Assembly (NCBI RefSeq): GCF_030690345.1
Contig: NZ_JAUYGV010000008.1
Coordinates: 684,433-748,432 of the forward strand
Reading direction: 5' to 3'
From: Rheinheimera sp.
GTDB lineage: Bacteria > Pseudomonadota > Gammaproteobacteria > Enterobacterales > Alteromonadaceae
Length of the DNA stretch: 64,000 nt
Positions within the stretch are counted from its first letter, which is position 1. Every line of letters begins with the position of its first letter. A program made the position numbers and the translations under genes. Positions 8,675-16,015 of this stretch are shown here, in pieces. The notes beneath the pieces were generated by a model. The model made no database searches and had not been told where the DNA came from. It saw only the letters and a program-made list of their open reading frames with translations.

Positions 8675-10888
8675 TTAGTGCCTCAAAGCCAAAATTGAGC
8701 GGGAGCGCCAAAAGGTGGCAATCTGCCATGAATTGTTAGCTGTCTTAGTGTTTGGGTCAATAAAGGTTTTATGTGGTTTACCACCATACTCAAGCATTAG
8801 CGAATATAGTTCTCCCTCATCTAACTCTGCGGCTAACATTAACGGAGTGTACCCTTTGACCGGGCTGTTGTGCTCTGCATTGACATCTGAGCCTTGTCTT
8901 ATTAGCAGTCTTGAAATGTCTCTAAGTTCTTCGATGTTGGTATGTTTACATACTCGATCAATCATCAAATCGGCCATCATTTCTGATATTTCTTTGTAGA
9001 ACTGCGTTTTTCTATGTTCGGATAATTGTGCCTGTAAGTCAGAGAGGCTGAAGCCAAAATCTCCAGCTGACAACCTCCTACCCACGTCGATGAGCTCTGG
9101 CGTTATCGGGTGTTGCAACATGATTTCCCTAAATCTCTCCGGATTCTTTTTAATGCCGACCAGCTTAATGATCTCGTTTAGTGCTGTTTGATTATCCGCT
9201 AAGCCCCGTTTACCAACATCTGCACCTAACTCTAAAATCTTACGTACTATTTCGAGCTTACCCGTTCTGACAGCTTGAATAAGTGCGAGGTGCTTTTGCT
9301 TTAACGTCTTTTGATTAACAGTGTCGGGAGTCATCGGAGTTTTGATTATCGCGTCGTAATAGCGCCTATCAAGAGACATATAGGGTACTTCGAGTAAATC
9401 GAGTTTATGGAGTGACAGCAGTAGTGGTGTATCACCAACCTCAGAGCAGACATTTACGTCAGCACATTGCTGAAGAAGTTGGTTAACTGAAGATAAATCA
9501 TCCACCATGATGAAGTAATTGATCTGAGGCATTCTGCGCTGCCATGTCCTGCCAACGTTGATTTTCTTGTCTGAATACCTCAAATCGGGCTTAAACTCGC
9601 TGTTGAGATCTAGCATCAATGGTCCATACTTATCTGTGAATGGATAAGAGACGCCAGGGAATAAAGTGCGAGGTATGAACATCTGATCAAACCCTTTTCG
9701 CCACATATCAACTTCCCACTTTTCCACAGTGTCTTTAAAGCGTAATTGTTTTTGCCCAGATTCGACCGCAGCTGAGGGGATGTCATAGCCGTACAGTACC
9801 TGAGCTGTTTTAAGCTTTTTAAAAAAAACGTTATCGGGATTCTCTGCAGCACTTGTAACCACTAAGCTCTCATTTACTACTTGCTCAATGTACGCCCCGC
9901 CGCAGCATAGCAAAGCATCAAATGCTTTTTCATAGAGTTCTTTTGCAGGTGCTAAGTGACCTGACAAAACTAAAAATCTTGCTTCAAACCAATTGAGCAA
10001 TCCCTCGCCACCACTTGGAATTAGGGATGCTGGGATGTTTTTACAGACTTGAAGTTGTTTCGCAGCAAATTCAAAGTCATCTAATGTTTTATACCGTTTG
10101 ACCAGAATTTTCTCTAAAGCTGATAGCTCTTTTCGAAAACTAGTAAATGCCGAAAAATAACGATTTGGGTGTCTATTCATATTTGCTTGCAAATCGAAGC
10201 TGCCAGAAACGTGTATGTCGATGGCACCTTTAATAAGTCGTTTGCCCCAACTTTTTTTCTTGAGTACGTCGATGAATCTGGCTACCAGCAACAACGGCAA
10301 TATATAAGATTGACTTCCTTGAGGGATAATAGCGTTCAGACGTTGGTAATCAGGGAAATGCTTTCCTGACCGCCAATTTCTGATTTTATCTTTGTCTTCT
10401 TTAGTTGCCTCTTCAAATTTTTTCCAGTCCAAAAACGTGTCGCTGCACCACTGCCAAACCTGATCAAAGGCTGAATGTGAACTCAATAAATCGAGAGCCG
10501 AAGGCGCATGATAACGTCTATACGGGTCGAGCACTTTTTTTAGTAACGGCTCTAGCTGTATAGCGAAGAAGTGCCGGTTAATTGTAACAAGGGCTCTTCC
10601 ACGGCTCGATCCGATGAAAAAGCCGCAACCCGCCATTTTGCGGCAGTATGTATTGATAATGTTATATATTGCTTGTCTGGTAAATTCAGCAAAACCGTTT
10701 AAGTCGCTTTTGGCTAAGCCTTCATAAAATACGCTATTTATTAACTCACTGATTTGAGCAGGGTGAAGAACTGCTTCCTTAGCTTTTTCATCCAGAAACT
10801 TTGTTGCTTTAGTATTTCGGATGCCAAAACAGCCGGCCGCTTCTCGAATGATTTCAACGGGTGTTGGTAGAATGAATCCCTGCTTCAT
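8675..10888 (-). CDS. Large ankyrin-repeat protein with an unassigned N-terminal region
   Basis: 737 residues. The C-terminal third carries ankyrin repeats: GDTPLLLSLHKLDLL, ALIQAVRTGKLEIVRKILELGADV, LLIRQGSDVNAEHN and GYTPLMLAAELDEGELYSLMLEYGG, some imperfect. The N-terminal 400 residues are probably alpha-helical, with a Trp-rich stretch (DKIRNWRSGKHFP) and a TPR-like patch around residues 300-350. No enzyme motif was found. Its ATG overlaps the stop of the HicA-like gene (ATGA), which implies translational coupling. Ankyrins usually mediate protein binding, so this could be a sensor or scaffold for the small partners. Function unknown. Confidence 0.75.
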   Translation of the reverse strand: MKQGFILPTPVEIIREAAGCFGIRNTKATKFLDEKAKEAVLHPAQISELINSVFYEGLAKSDLNGFAEFTRQAIYNIINTYCRKMAGCGFFIGSSRGRALVTINRHFFAIQLEPLLKKVLDPYRRYHAPSALDLLSSHSAFDQVWQWCSDTFLDWKKFEEATKEDKDKIRNWRSGKHFPDYQRLNAIIPQGSQSYILPLLLVARFIDVLKKKSWGKRLIKGAIDIHVSGSFDLQANMNRHPNRYFSAFTSFRKELSALEKILVKRYKTLDDFEFAAKQLQVCKNIPASLIPSGGEGLLNWFEARFLVLSGHLAPAKELYEKAFDALLCCGGAYIEQVVNESLVVTSAAENPDNVFFKKLKTAQVLYGYDIPSAAVESGQKQLRFKDTVEKWEVDMWRKGFDQMFIPRTLFPGVSYPFTDKYGPLMLDLNSEFKPDLRYSDKKINVGRTWQRRMPQINYFIMVDDLSSVNQLLQQCADVNVCSEVGDTPLLLSLHKLDLLEVPYMSLDRRYYDAIIKTPMTPDTVNQKTLKQKHLALIQAVRTGKLEIVRKILELGADVGKRGLADNQTALNEIIKLVGIKKNPERFREIMLQHPITPELIDVGRRLSAGDFGFSLSDLQAQLSEHRKTQFYKEISEMMADLMIDRVCKHTNIEELRDISRLLIRQGSDVNAEHNSPVKGYTPLMLAAELDEGELYSLMLEYGGKPHKTFIDPNTKTANNSWQIATFWRSRSILALRH

Positions 10889-11094
10889 ATAGCCTCCATG
10901 GCGCAGTAACGTCTTATATCGCGTTTAAAATTATCCAAGGCTCTCTTGTCACTCGGTGAGCTTGGCACTGCAACGCTTTTACCTGAAGGGGCTAAAAGCT
11001 TTGAATGCTTCTTTCCGTGGATAAATGTACAGCCAGCTTTGCAAAGTTGCTTAATATACACATTAAAGTCTTTATTTGAGGTAAATTTTTTCAT
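10885..11094 (-). CDS. HicA-like small RNA-binding/toxin-fold protein
   Basis: 69 residues with a HicA/YcfA-like dsRBD pattern: GCTFIHGKKHSKLLAPSG (His30 in the position of the usual catalytic His), then VAVPSSPSDKRALDNFKRDIRR. HicA proteins are mRNA interferases neutralised by HicB. No HicB is present; the neighbours are instead a 42-residue peptide upstream and the ankyrin protein, whose start overlaps this stop by 4 bp. It may be a toxin with an unusual antitoxin or a non-toxic RNA-binding relative. The start is supported by AGGGTT upstream and by the family length. Confidence 0.65.
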   Translation of the reverse strand: MKKFTSNKDFNVYIKQLCKAGCTFIHGKKHSKLLAPSGKSVAVPSSPSDKRALDNFKRDIRRYCAMEAI

Positions 11095-11108
11095 AGTCTA
11101 ACCCTGAA

Positions 11109-11128
11109 GCGGGGGAAAGCTCCCCCGC
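11109..11128. promoter_or_regulatory. Strong GC hairpin between the small peptide gene and the HicA-like gene
   Basis: GCGGGGG and CCCCCGC form a perfect 7-bp stem around AAAGCT. On the minus strand it falls 9 bp after the peptide gene stop and about 14 bp before the HicA-like start codon. No T-run follows in either direction, so it is not a standard terminator. It could stabilise the upstream message, act as a processing site or tune HicA-like translation. Confidence 0.55.
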
Positions 11129-11137
11129 AGACATTAT

Positions 11138-11266
11138 CTAACGCTTAGCAGGTGCAGGAGCAGCATTGCCGCGACCATTACCAGATGGATTGCCTGTAGT
11201 GCTTGGCCAATTACCACCATTGCCAGGCTGGTTTGATACTGGGCGAGATGAACCTTGTTTACTCAT
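11138..11266 (-). CDS. 42-residue Gly/Asn/Pro-rich peptide
   Basis: Small reading frame preceded by a good ribosome site (TGAGGAAAAAGC-ATG). The product starts MSKQGSSRPVSN, has a NWPSTTGNPSG core and ends in APAPAKR. It is basic, has no hydrophobic segment and is probably unstructured. The clear ribosome site and its place directly before the HicA-like gene support a real gene. I believe NWPSTTGNPSG-type peptides occur in other accessory loci, but this is memory, not a search. A leader, antitoxin or nucleic-acid-binding role is possible. Confidence 0.6.
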   Translation of the reverse strand: MSKQGSSRPVSNQPGNGGNWPSTTGNPSGNGRGNAAPAPAKR

Positions 11267-11420
11267 TGCTTTTTCCTCAGTTAAGCCCGGAATTGGGCGT
11301 AACCAAAAATACAATCTTGCTTACTAGATTACGGCAGTGTAGTTGGCGGGATTTTTTTAAATTTTACAAATTACTGAATTTTATATGGAAATTATTTAAT
11401 GCAAATAGGCGGTAGTGTTA

Positions 11421-11963
11421 GTGAATTTACATTGCACCAAAAAGCTTTTTGAACAACTGAGTATTTCACGTTTTGAGGAAGGTAAAACAAGCGCCTCAAG
11501 CCAGGCTGATCCTTTGCTTAATTGGCATGCCAATATCGTTACCATTCAGCGTAAACAAAACTTGGTGTTTATAAACGATGCAACCCGTTACGCGGTATTT
11601 ATACCCTGCGTGACAAAAAGTGATCTGAACCGCTTACCCATTCTGTTTCAAGATGTTTTCATAAACAGTCTATTAAAAGCCGGATTATCGAGTGAGCTTG
11701 TGGAAAAGGCCGCGTTATATCTGCACGATACTGAGATGAAACTGGATACAGAGTGCAGCCGTTCGGTCCAGGGTACGATGAGACTAGTGGTGAGTGATGT
11801 AGAGATAACCCTGAGCTACCGAAAGCAAAAAATCACTGATTTGCTTCCTTACTCTACATCGCTGATGCTCTCCGACCGCCCATGCACAATCAAAGGGGTA
11901 AAGGGGGCTATTTGGCCAATCAGGGAAATGGAAAATTTACTAAGAAACCTTCCAAACACATAG
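11421..11963 (+). CDS. DUF6933-type protein
   Basis: About 180 residues beginning VNLHCTKKLFEQL, with LLNWHANIVTIQRKQNLVFINDATRYAVFIP, the layout of DUF6933 proteins (a TKKL start, then WHA-N and a VN-D-TR strand). Two GTG codons (11415 and 11421) fit; AGGCGG at 11406-11411 spaces better to 11421. The family is of unknown function and is common in mobile regions. It is followed after 8 bp by a PD-(D/E)XK-like gene, so they form a two-gene unit, divergent from the peptide/HicA-like/ankyrin cassette. Confidence 0.7.
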   Translation: MNLHCTKKLFEQLSISRFEEGKTSASSQADPLLNWHANIVTIQRKQNLVFINDATRYAVFIPCVTKSDLNRLPILFQDVFINSLLKAGLSSELVEKAALYLHDTEMKLDTECSRSVQGTMRLVVSDVEITLSYRKQKITDLLPYSTSLMLSDRPCTIKGVKGAIWPIREMENLLRNLPNT

Positions 11964-11971
11964 GCGGTTGA

Positions 11972-12568
11972 ATGAGCATAATAAATAGCATTGATGATGA
12001 GTTGCTAAATTCTGACCTGAAACTGGACGGTAATTTACTGGATTTCCTCTCATGGGCTTATTCAGACTTATGCGACGACGTTAATAAAGGCATTTTTGCT
12101 GAGTGGTTGGTGGCAAAAATTTTAGGCATAAAAAGTCCCAGACGCTATTTATGGGCAAATAGTGATTTGGAAACAAGTAGCGGTGTTCGAATCGAAGTTA
12201 AAGCCAGCGCATATTGGCAGTCCTGGAAGGCACTTAATCCCGATGGGAGCCTTAAAGACTTATCGAAAGTCATCATCCAGCCTTACAATAAAATTAGGTT
12301 TGGTGGATTAGTAGCAAGAGATACGATTGATAACAGTAAGCAAGAATTTGGCTCATTGAAGTCAGATTATTACTGCTTCTGTTTTCATACGGAGAAGAGT
12401 TATGAAGCTTGGAACGGGATGGATATGTCGAAGTGGGAGTTTTATCTCGTAGCTGCTAAGGACATTAAGACAAAGAGCGTTAGTCTGAAGTGGTTAAAAG
12501 AACGTGGTTATGGGCCGTACACCGCAGCTGGATTGAGAAATCATTGGTTTTCTTGTGACCGAGCTTAG
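11972..12568 (+). CDS. PD-(D/E)XK nuclease-like protein
   Basis: 198 residues. A probable restriction-endonuclease-like core is visible: E44 in GIFAEWLVAKILG, D66 in ANSDLETSSG, then R73-I-E75-V-K77 (RIEVKASAYWQSW), giving the E...D...ExK order. The C-terminus (WLKERGYGPYTAAGL) is unassigned. GGCGG lies just upstream of the ATG, the same ribosome-site wording as the preceding DUF6933 gene. It could be a restriction-like effector or a toxin controlled by the partner. No methylase lies close by. A 293-bp region without a supported gene follows. Confidence 0.6.
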   Translation: MSIINSIDDELLNSDLKLDGNLLDFLSWAYSDLCDDVNKGIFAEWLVAKILGIKSPRRYLWANSDLETSSGVRIEVKASAYWQSWKALNPDGSLKDLSKVIIQPYNKIRFGGLVARDTIDNSKQEFGSLKSDYYCFCFHTEKSYEAWNGMDMSKWEFYLVAAKDIKTKSVSLKWLKERGYGPYTAAGLRNHWFSCDRA

Positions 12569-12861
12569 AAGACGAAACTTTTTGTTTTTGGATGGCGCCT
12601 CGTTTGAAAGTGTGTGCTGAATTTTTGAGGAAGTCTATTCATCCCCATCCCTGAGCCCACCGACAATGCCAGCTTCACTTATATCTACCAAGTCAGGCAG
12701 TTAAATAATATTAAAACGAATGCGCCCGTGAACGTGAACTTGCTGGTACACCAAATTTTATAGCGCTGAGAAAGTATCTGCAGTTTGACATTTAAAACCT
12801 CACATCAATACCCCTGCAACTTTAAGCAACACAGGTATACTAACCTATTTCGGAATACCCG

Positions 12862-13656
12862 ATGACTGCAGACACCCACTACCACCTGCTTGTACCCACC
12901 CGTAGCAACCACTTTAACACCTGCTTTTACTGCGGCTGCATTGCCGCTACGCATGACTATGCGCCACCGCAGCAGTATCTGGAGTTTTACCTTGCTACAC
13001 GCGAGGCCAGTGAGTTTTTAAAAATTCCGGTTTGCAATGAATGCCATGAGCTGGTTAAACCCTGCAAAGCCGGCACTTTGGATGAGCGGCACAAATTTGC
13101 CAAAACCAAACTGGCTAAAAAGTATGCCAAGGCGCTGAGCATTTACGACATGTGGACGGTGGATGAGTTAGCGGCGTTAGATTTTAGCCTGCGCCACAGT
13201 ATTGAAGCGGGGTTAAAACTGGGCGCGGAAACCACAGAGCGGCTTAACTTTTTTGGCTTTGACTATGAAGCCGGTGGTATTAGCCAGCAGGTACAAGATA
13301 CCGCGCCGTTGCACTTCGAGGTGTTTGGCGAGAGCTTTGATAGCTTTCGCGAAGCGCTGGATTTTGCCAGTAAAGCCTACCGCATACCGAAAAACGCGCT
13401 AAAAGAAGCCTTTGCCGATAACGGCAACAGCTTTGAGCAGGCAATACAGGCGACTCACCAGCAAGTGGCAGAAAAAGAATTTAACCAGCAGCTAAAACAG
13501 CAATGCGCTGCCTTTGCCAAACAGCATAAACAAGCGGTTATTTTTGTGCACAAACAGGTAGAGCGTTACCTGAGTGAAAACGCCGATATGACCATAACCG
13601 AAGCGCTGCAGCATTTATATGACACCCGAGTAAAACCGGCCGCCGCGAGGCGTTAA
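12862..13656 (+). CDS. HNH-like zinc-finger protein with degenerate active site
   Basis: 264 residues. The N-terminus has paired cysteines CFYC (21-24) and CNEC (58-61) around THDYAPP (30-36). In HNH proteins of this layout the middle is usually T-D-H-V-P-P; here the order reads H-D-Y, so the catalytic D-H pair appears swapped or lost. The rest is mostly helical with Gln/Lys-rich segments and no known domain. GC content matches the core genes rather than the AT-rich block to its left, so it probably marks the return to core sequence. Nucleic-acid binding is plausible; nuclease activity is doubtful. Confidence 0.6.
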   Translation: MTADTHYHLLVPTRSNHFNTCFYCGCIAATHDYAPPQQYLEFYLATREASEFLKIPVCNECHELVKPCKAGTLDERHKFAKTKLAKKYAKALSIYDMWTVDELAALDFSLRHSIEAGLKLGAETTERLNFFGFDYEAGGISQQVQDTAPLHFEVFGESFDSFREALDFASKAYRIPKNALKEAFADNGNSFEQAIQATHQQVAEKEFNQQLKQQCAAFAKQHKQAVIFVHKQVERYLSENADMTITEALQHLYDTRVKPAAARR

Positions 13657-13677
13657 CCGCAGCGCAACAGTTTACTG

Positions 13678-14295
13678 CTAAGGTTGTTTAACCACAAAGC
13701 CGCGCGCGCCCAAATCCAACGCCAGGGCGCGCAGTTCGCTTTGCTGAGTTACCGGCGCATAAGCAAAGCAGGTTACCTGTAACCCCGCCTCAGCGGCAGT
13801 GTGAATAAACTGGCACACTTCGCTAAAACCCAATTGTATTGGCTTAACCGCTTGCTGATAGGCCGGCGGATTAGTGGCCGGCAGGTAAATTTCTAACTTT
13901 TCTACTTCCAGCTCAAGCAGCTGTTGGCACAATGCAGGCGCCTCCTTTGGTGCCACCAGGCCATAGCTGACTAAGGTTACCGGCACGCCATGGCGCCTGG
14001 TTTTAAAAGGCGGTAAAAACTCCGCCAGCAGCTCCCTATGCAGCAGCGGATCGCCTATACCGGCGATAGCAATGCCTTGCAGCTCAAACTCGGTAGAAGC
14101 ATCTTGCTCATAACCGGCCTGATAGGCTTGTTCTGCCACGTTCAGCAATTGCTGCACCGTGGGCGCTGCTGCCAGTTGCGCCAGCAGTTGTGCATTGCCC
14201 GCCAGTTGCAGCAACGATTGCGCCGCCGGTAAGCGGCTGCCGCACTGCAGGGTTAAGCGCTGATTATCTGCATAACTGATTAGATTTGCTGTCAT
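13678..14295 (-). CDS. Radical-SAM-like barrel protein lacking cluster cysteines
   Basis: 205 residues. Segments such as IAIAGIGDPLLHREL, VTLVSYGLVAPKEA and VEKLEIYLPATNPPAYQQAVKP resemble radical-SAM TIM-barrel proteins of the TatD-associated kind, including the G-x-G-x-P-L-L strand. The CxxxCxxC motif that holds the 4Fe-4S cluster is absent; only isolated cysteines occur. It lies 22 bp after cydC on the same strand and is probably the last gene of the cyd operon. A catalytically dead relative with a role in oxidase assembly is conceivable, but nothing shows it. Confidence 0.5.
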   Translation of the reverse strand: MTANLISYADNQRLTLQCGSRLPAAQSLLQLAGNAQLLAQLAAAPTVQQLLNVAEQAYQAGYEQDASTEFELQGIAIAGIGDPLLHRELLAEFLPPFKTRRHGVPVTLVSYGLVAPKEAPALCQQLLELEVEKLEIYLPATNPPAYQQAVKPIQLGFSEVCQFIHTAAEAGLQVTCFAYAPVTQQSELRALALDLGARGFVVKQP

Positions 14296-14317
14296 TTTTC
14301 CTCCTGTGCTTTGGCTG

Positions 14318-16015
14318 CTATAAGGCCAGTTGGCGCCAATCGTCGGCGGTTAAAAACGCCGGCGCCTTGTGCAGCAGTAACAGCACAAATTTATCTGCCA
14401 ACCAGGGCTGAAGATTATGCCAAATGCGCTGTGCCATTGCTGCATCCAGGCCGTTAAACGGTTCGTCCAATACCACCAGTTGCGGCTGGCGCAATAACAG
14501 CCGCGCTAAACATAAACGCCTGGCCTGGCCGCCGGACAGTTGCTGGCCTGTGTCACCCAACCAGGTGTCCAAACCTTGCGGCAAGTTGCGCGCCCATGCT
14601 GCCAGCTCTACCCTATCTAATGCTTGCCATAGCTGTGCCGCGGTAATATTGGCCAGGCCAAGGCTAAGATTGGCGTACAGGGTGTCGGCTATAACGCTGT
14701 TTTGTTGGCTAAGATAGACGCTGTGCTGCGCGATACTGCCGGCGGCCTCTGCGCTTAACGGTTGATTATTCAGCAGGTAGTGGCACTGCGCGCCTAACTG
14801 CCCGGCTTCTGCCAGTCGCTCTGCTAATACCAACCCGGCCAAAGTAGATTTACCCGCCCCGGAGCGGCCGCTAACCAATAGCCACGGCCGGGCCGTACTG
14901 AAACTAAGTTGCAGCGCCCCCTGCCGGCCTGCCGCCAGATACGGGTGCTGCGCCACCGTTAAGCTTAAGCTATGCCATGGTGCTGCTGTGGTTATTGCCG
15001 AAGGCGCAACCGCATGCTGTTGGGCCTGCGCTAACGGATACAAACGCTCTGCCGCGTAGCGGGTTTTGCCGACATGGCTAAGTTGGCCGGGCAGCAACTG
15101 CAATAACTCGCCCAGCGCAAATACCGCTAACACCAGTAATACCGCTACCGGCGCAGTAACCAGCCCGGCATTAAAACCGGCCAGCGCCAGCAATGCCGCC
15201 AACACCACCTGTATACTGTGCAATGCGTTTACCGCTAACTGCGCATTGGCTTGCTGGCGCGCAGTGCGCAATTGTAAGTTGCCAAGGCTGGTACTTAATT
15301 GCAGCAGGGCGCGTTGCTGATGCGCCTGCAACCTGGCCGCTCTTAGCTCCGGCAGGCCTTGTAAGTGGTTAATCAACGCGGCTCTGGCCTGATTAAACTG
15401 CAGCGCCAGTTGGCGGCTAAGCGGTTGCTGACAGCGGATCAGCAGGCTGAATACCACAGTGCAGCCCACCAGCGTTAACCCCAGCAACAGCAACGCTGAG
15501 GGCCAGCTCCAAATGCTGACCACCGCGCTTAGCAGCAGTAAACTAAGCAGCGCCGACAACGGCGGTAACAACAGGCGCAGCAACAGGCTGTCGAGACTCT
15601 CCAGCTCGGCCGTAAGCCGGCTTAGCCAGTCAGCATTGGCTTGTTGCTCAACAGCTGTGACAGGTAACACCGCCAACCCCTGAAACAATTGCTGCCTTAC
15701 CAGCGCCAGTTGCCGCAGCACCGAGTCATGGTTGTACAGCCGCTCAAGATAGCGGCTTACTGTGCGGCCCAGCGCAAAAAAGCGGATACCACTGCCGGGC
15801 AGATATACATCCAACGCCAACATAGCGCCTGCTGCCACACTGATACCGGCTAAGGCCGTAGCGGTGATAAACCAACCGGACAATGCCAGTAGCGCCAGGC
15901 CGAAGGCCGCTGTAACAAAAGCCAACCCTGCACCAGCCAGCACGCGCCGGCGCTGGTGCCACAATAGTTGCCGGGCCCAATAGCTCAGTGCATTTTTATG
16001 TTCTATGTCAGCCAT
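14318..16015 (-). CDS. cydC: Heterodimeric ABC exporter subunit CydC
   Basis: CydDC exports cysteine and glutathione to the periplasm and is required to assemble cytochrome bd. This 565-residue subunit has the six-helix membrane domain then an ATPase: Walker A SGRSGAGKST, signature LSGGQARRLCLARLLL, Walker B LVVLDEPFNGLD. It overlaps the end of cydD by 8 bp, which implies coupling in making the heterodimer. The family length (about 570) fits. Very secure because of the neighbouring cydD, cydB and cydA. Confidence 0.93.
   Translation of the reverse strand: MADIEHKNALSYWARQLLWHQRRRVLAGAGLAFVTAAFGLALLALSGWFITATALAGISVAAGAMLALDVYLPGSGIRFFALGRTVSRYLERLYNHDSVLRQLALVRQQLFQGLAVLPVTAVEQQANADWLSRLTAELESLDSLLLRLLLPPLSALLSLLLLSAVVSIWSWPSALLLLGLTLVGCTVVFSLLIRCQQPLSRQLALQFNQARAALINHLQGLPELRAARLQAHQQRALLQLSTSLGNLQLRTARQQANAQLAVNALHSIQVVLAALLALAGFNAGLVTAPVAVLLVLAVFALGELLQLLPGQLSHVGKTRYAAERLYPLAQAQQHAVAPSAITTAAPWHSLSLTVAQHPYLAAGRQGALQLSFSTARPWLLVSGRSGAGKSTLAGLVLAERLAEAGQLGAQCHYLLNNQPLSAEAAGSIAQHSVYLSQQNSVIADTLYANLSLGLANITAAQLWQALDRVELAAWARNLPQGLDTWLGDTGQQLSGGQARRLCLARLLLRQPQLVVLDEPFNGLDAAMAQRIWHNLQPWLADKFVLLLLHKAPAFLTADDWRQLAL

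Noticed and set aside
10169-10369. 66-residue plus-strand frame inside the ankyrin gene
   Set aside because: Antisense to a well-supported gene, no ribosome site and no recognisable product.
12785-12813. TTGACA upstream of the HNH-like gene as a promoter
   Set aside because: No acceptable -10 box at 16-18 bp spacing.
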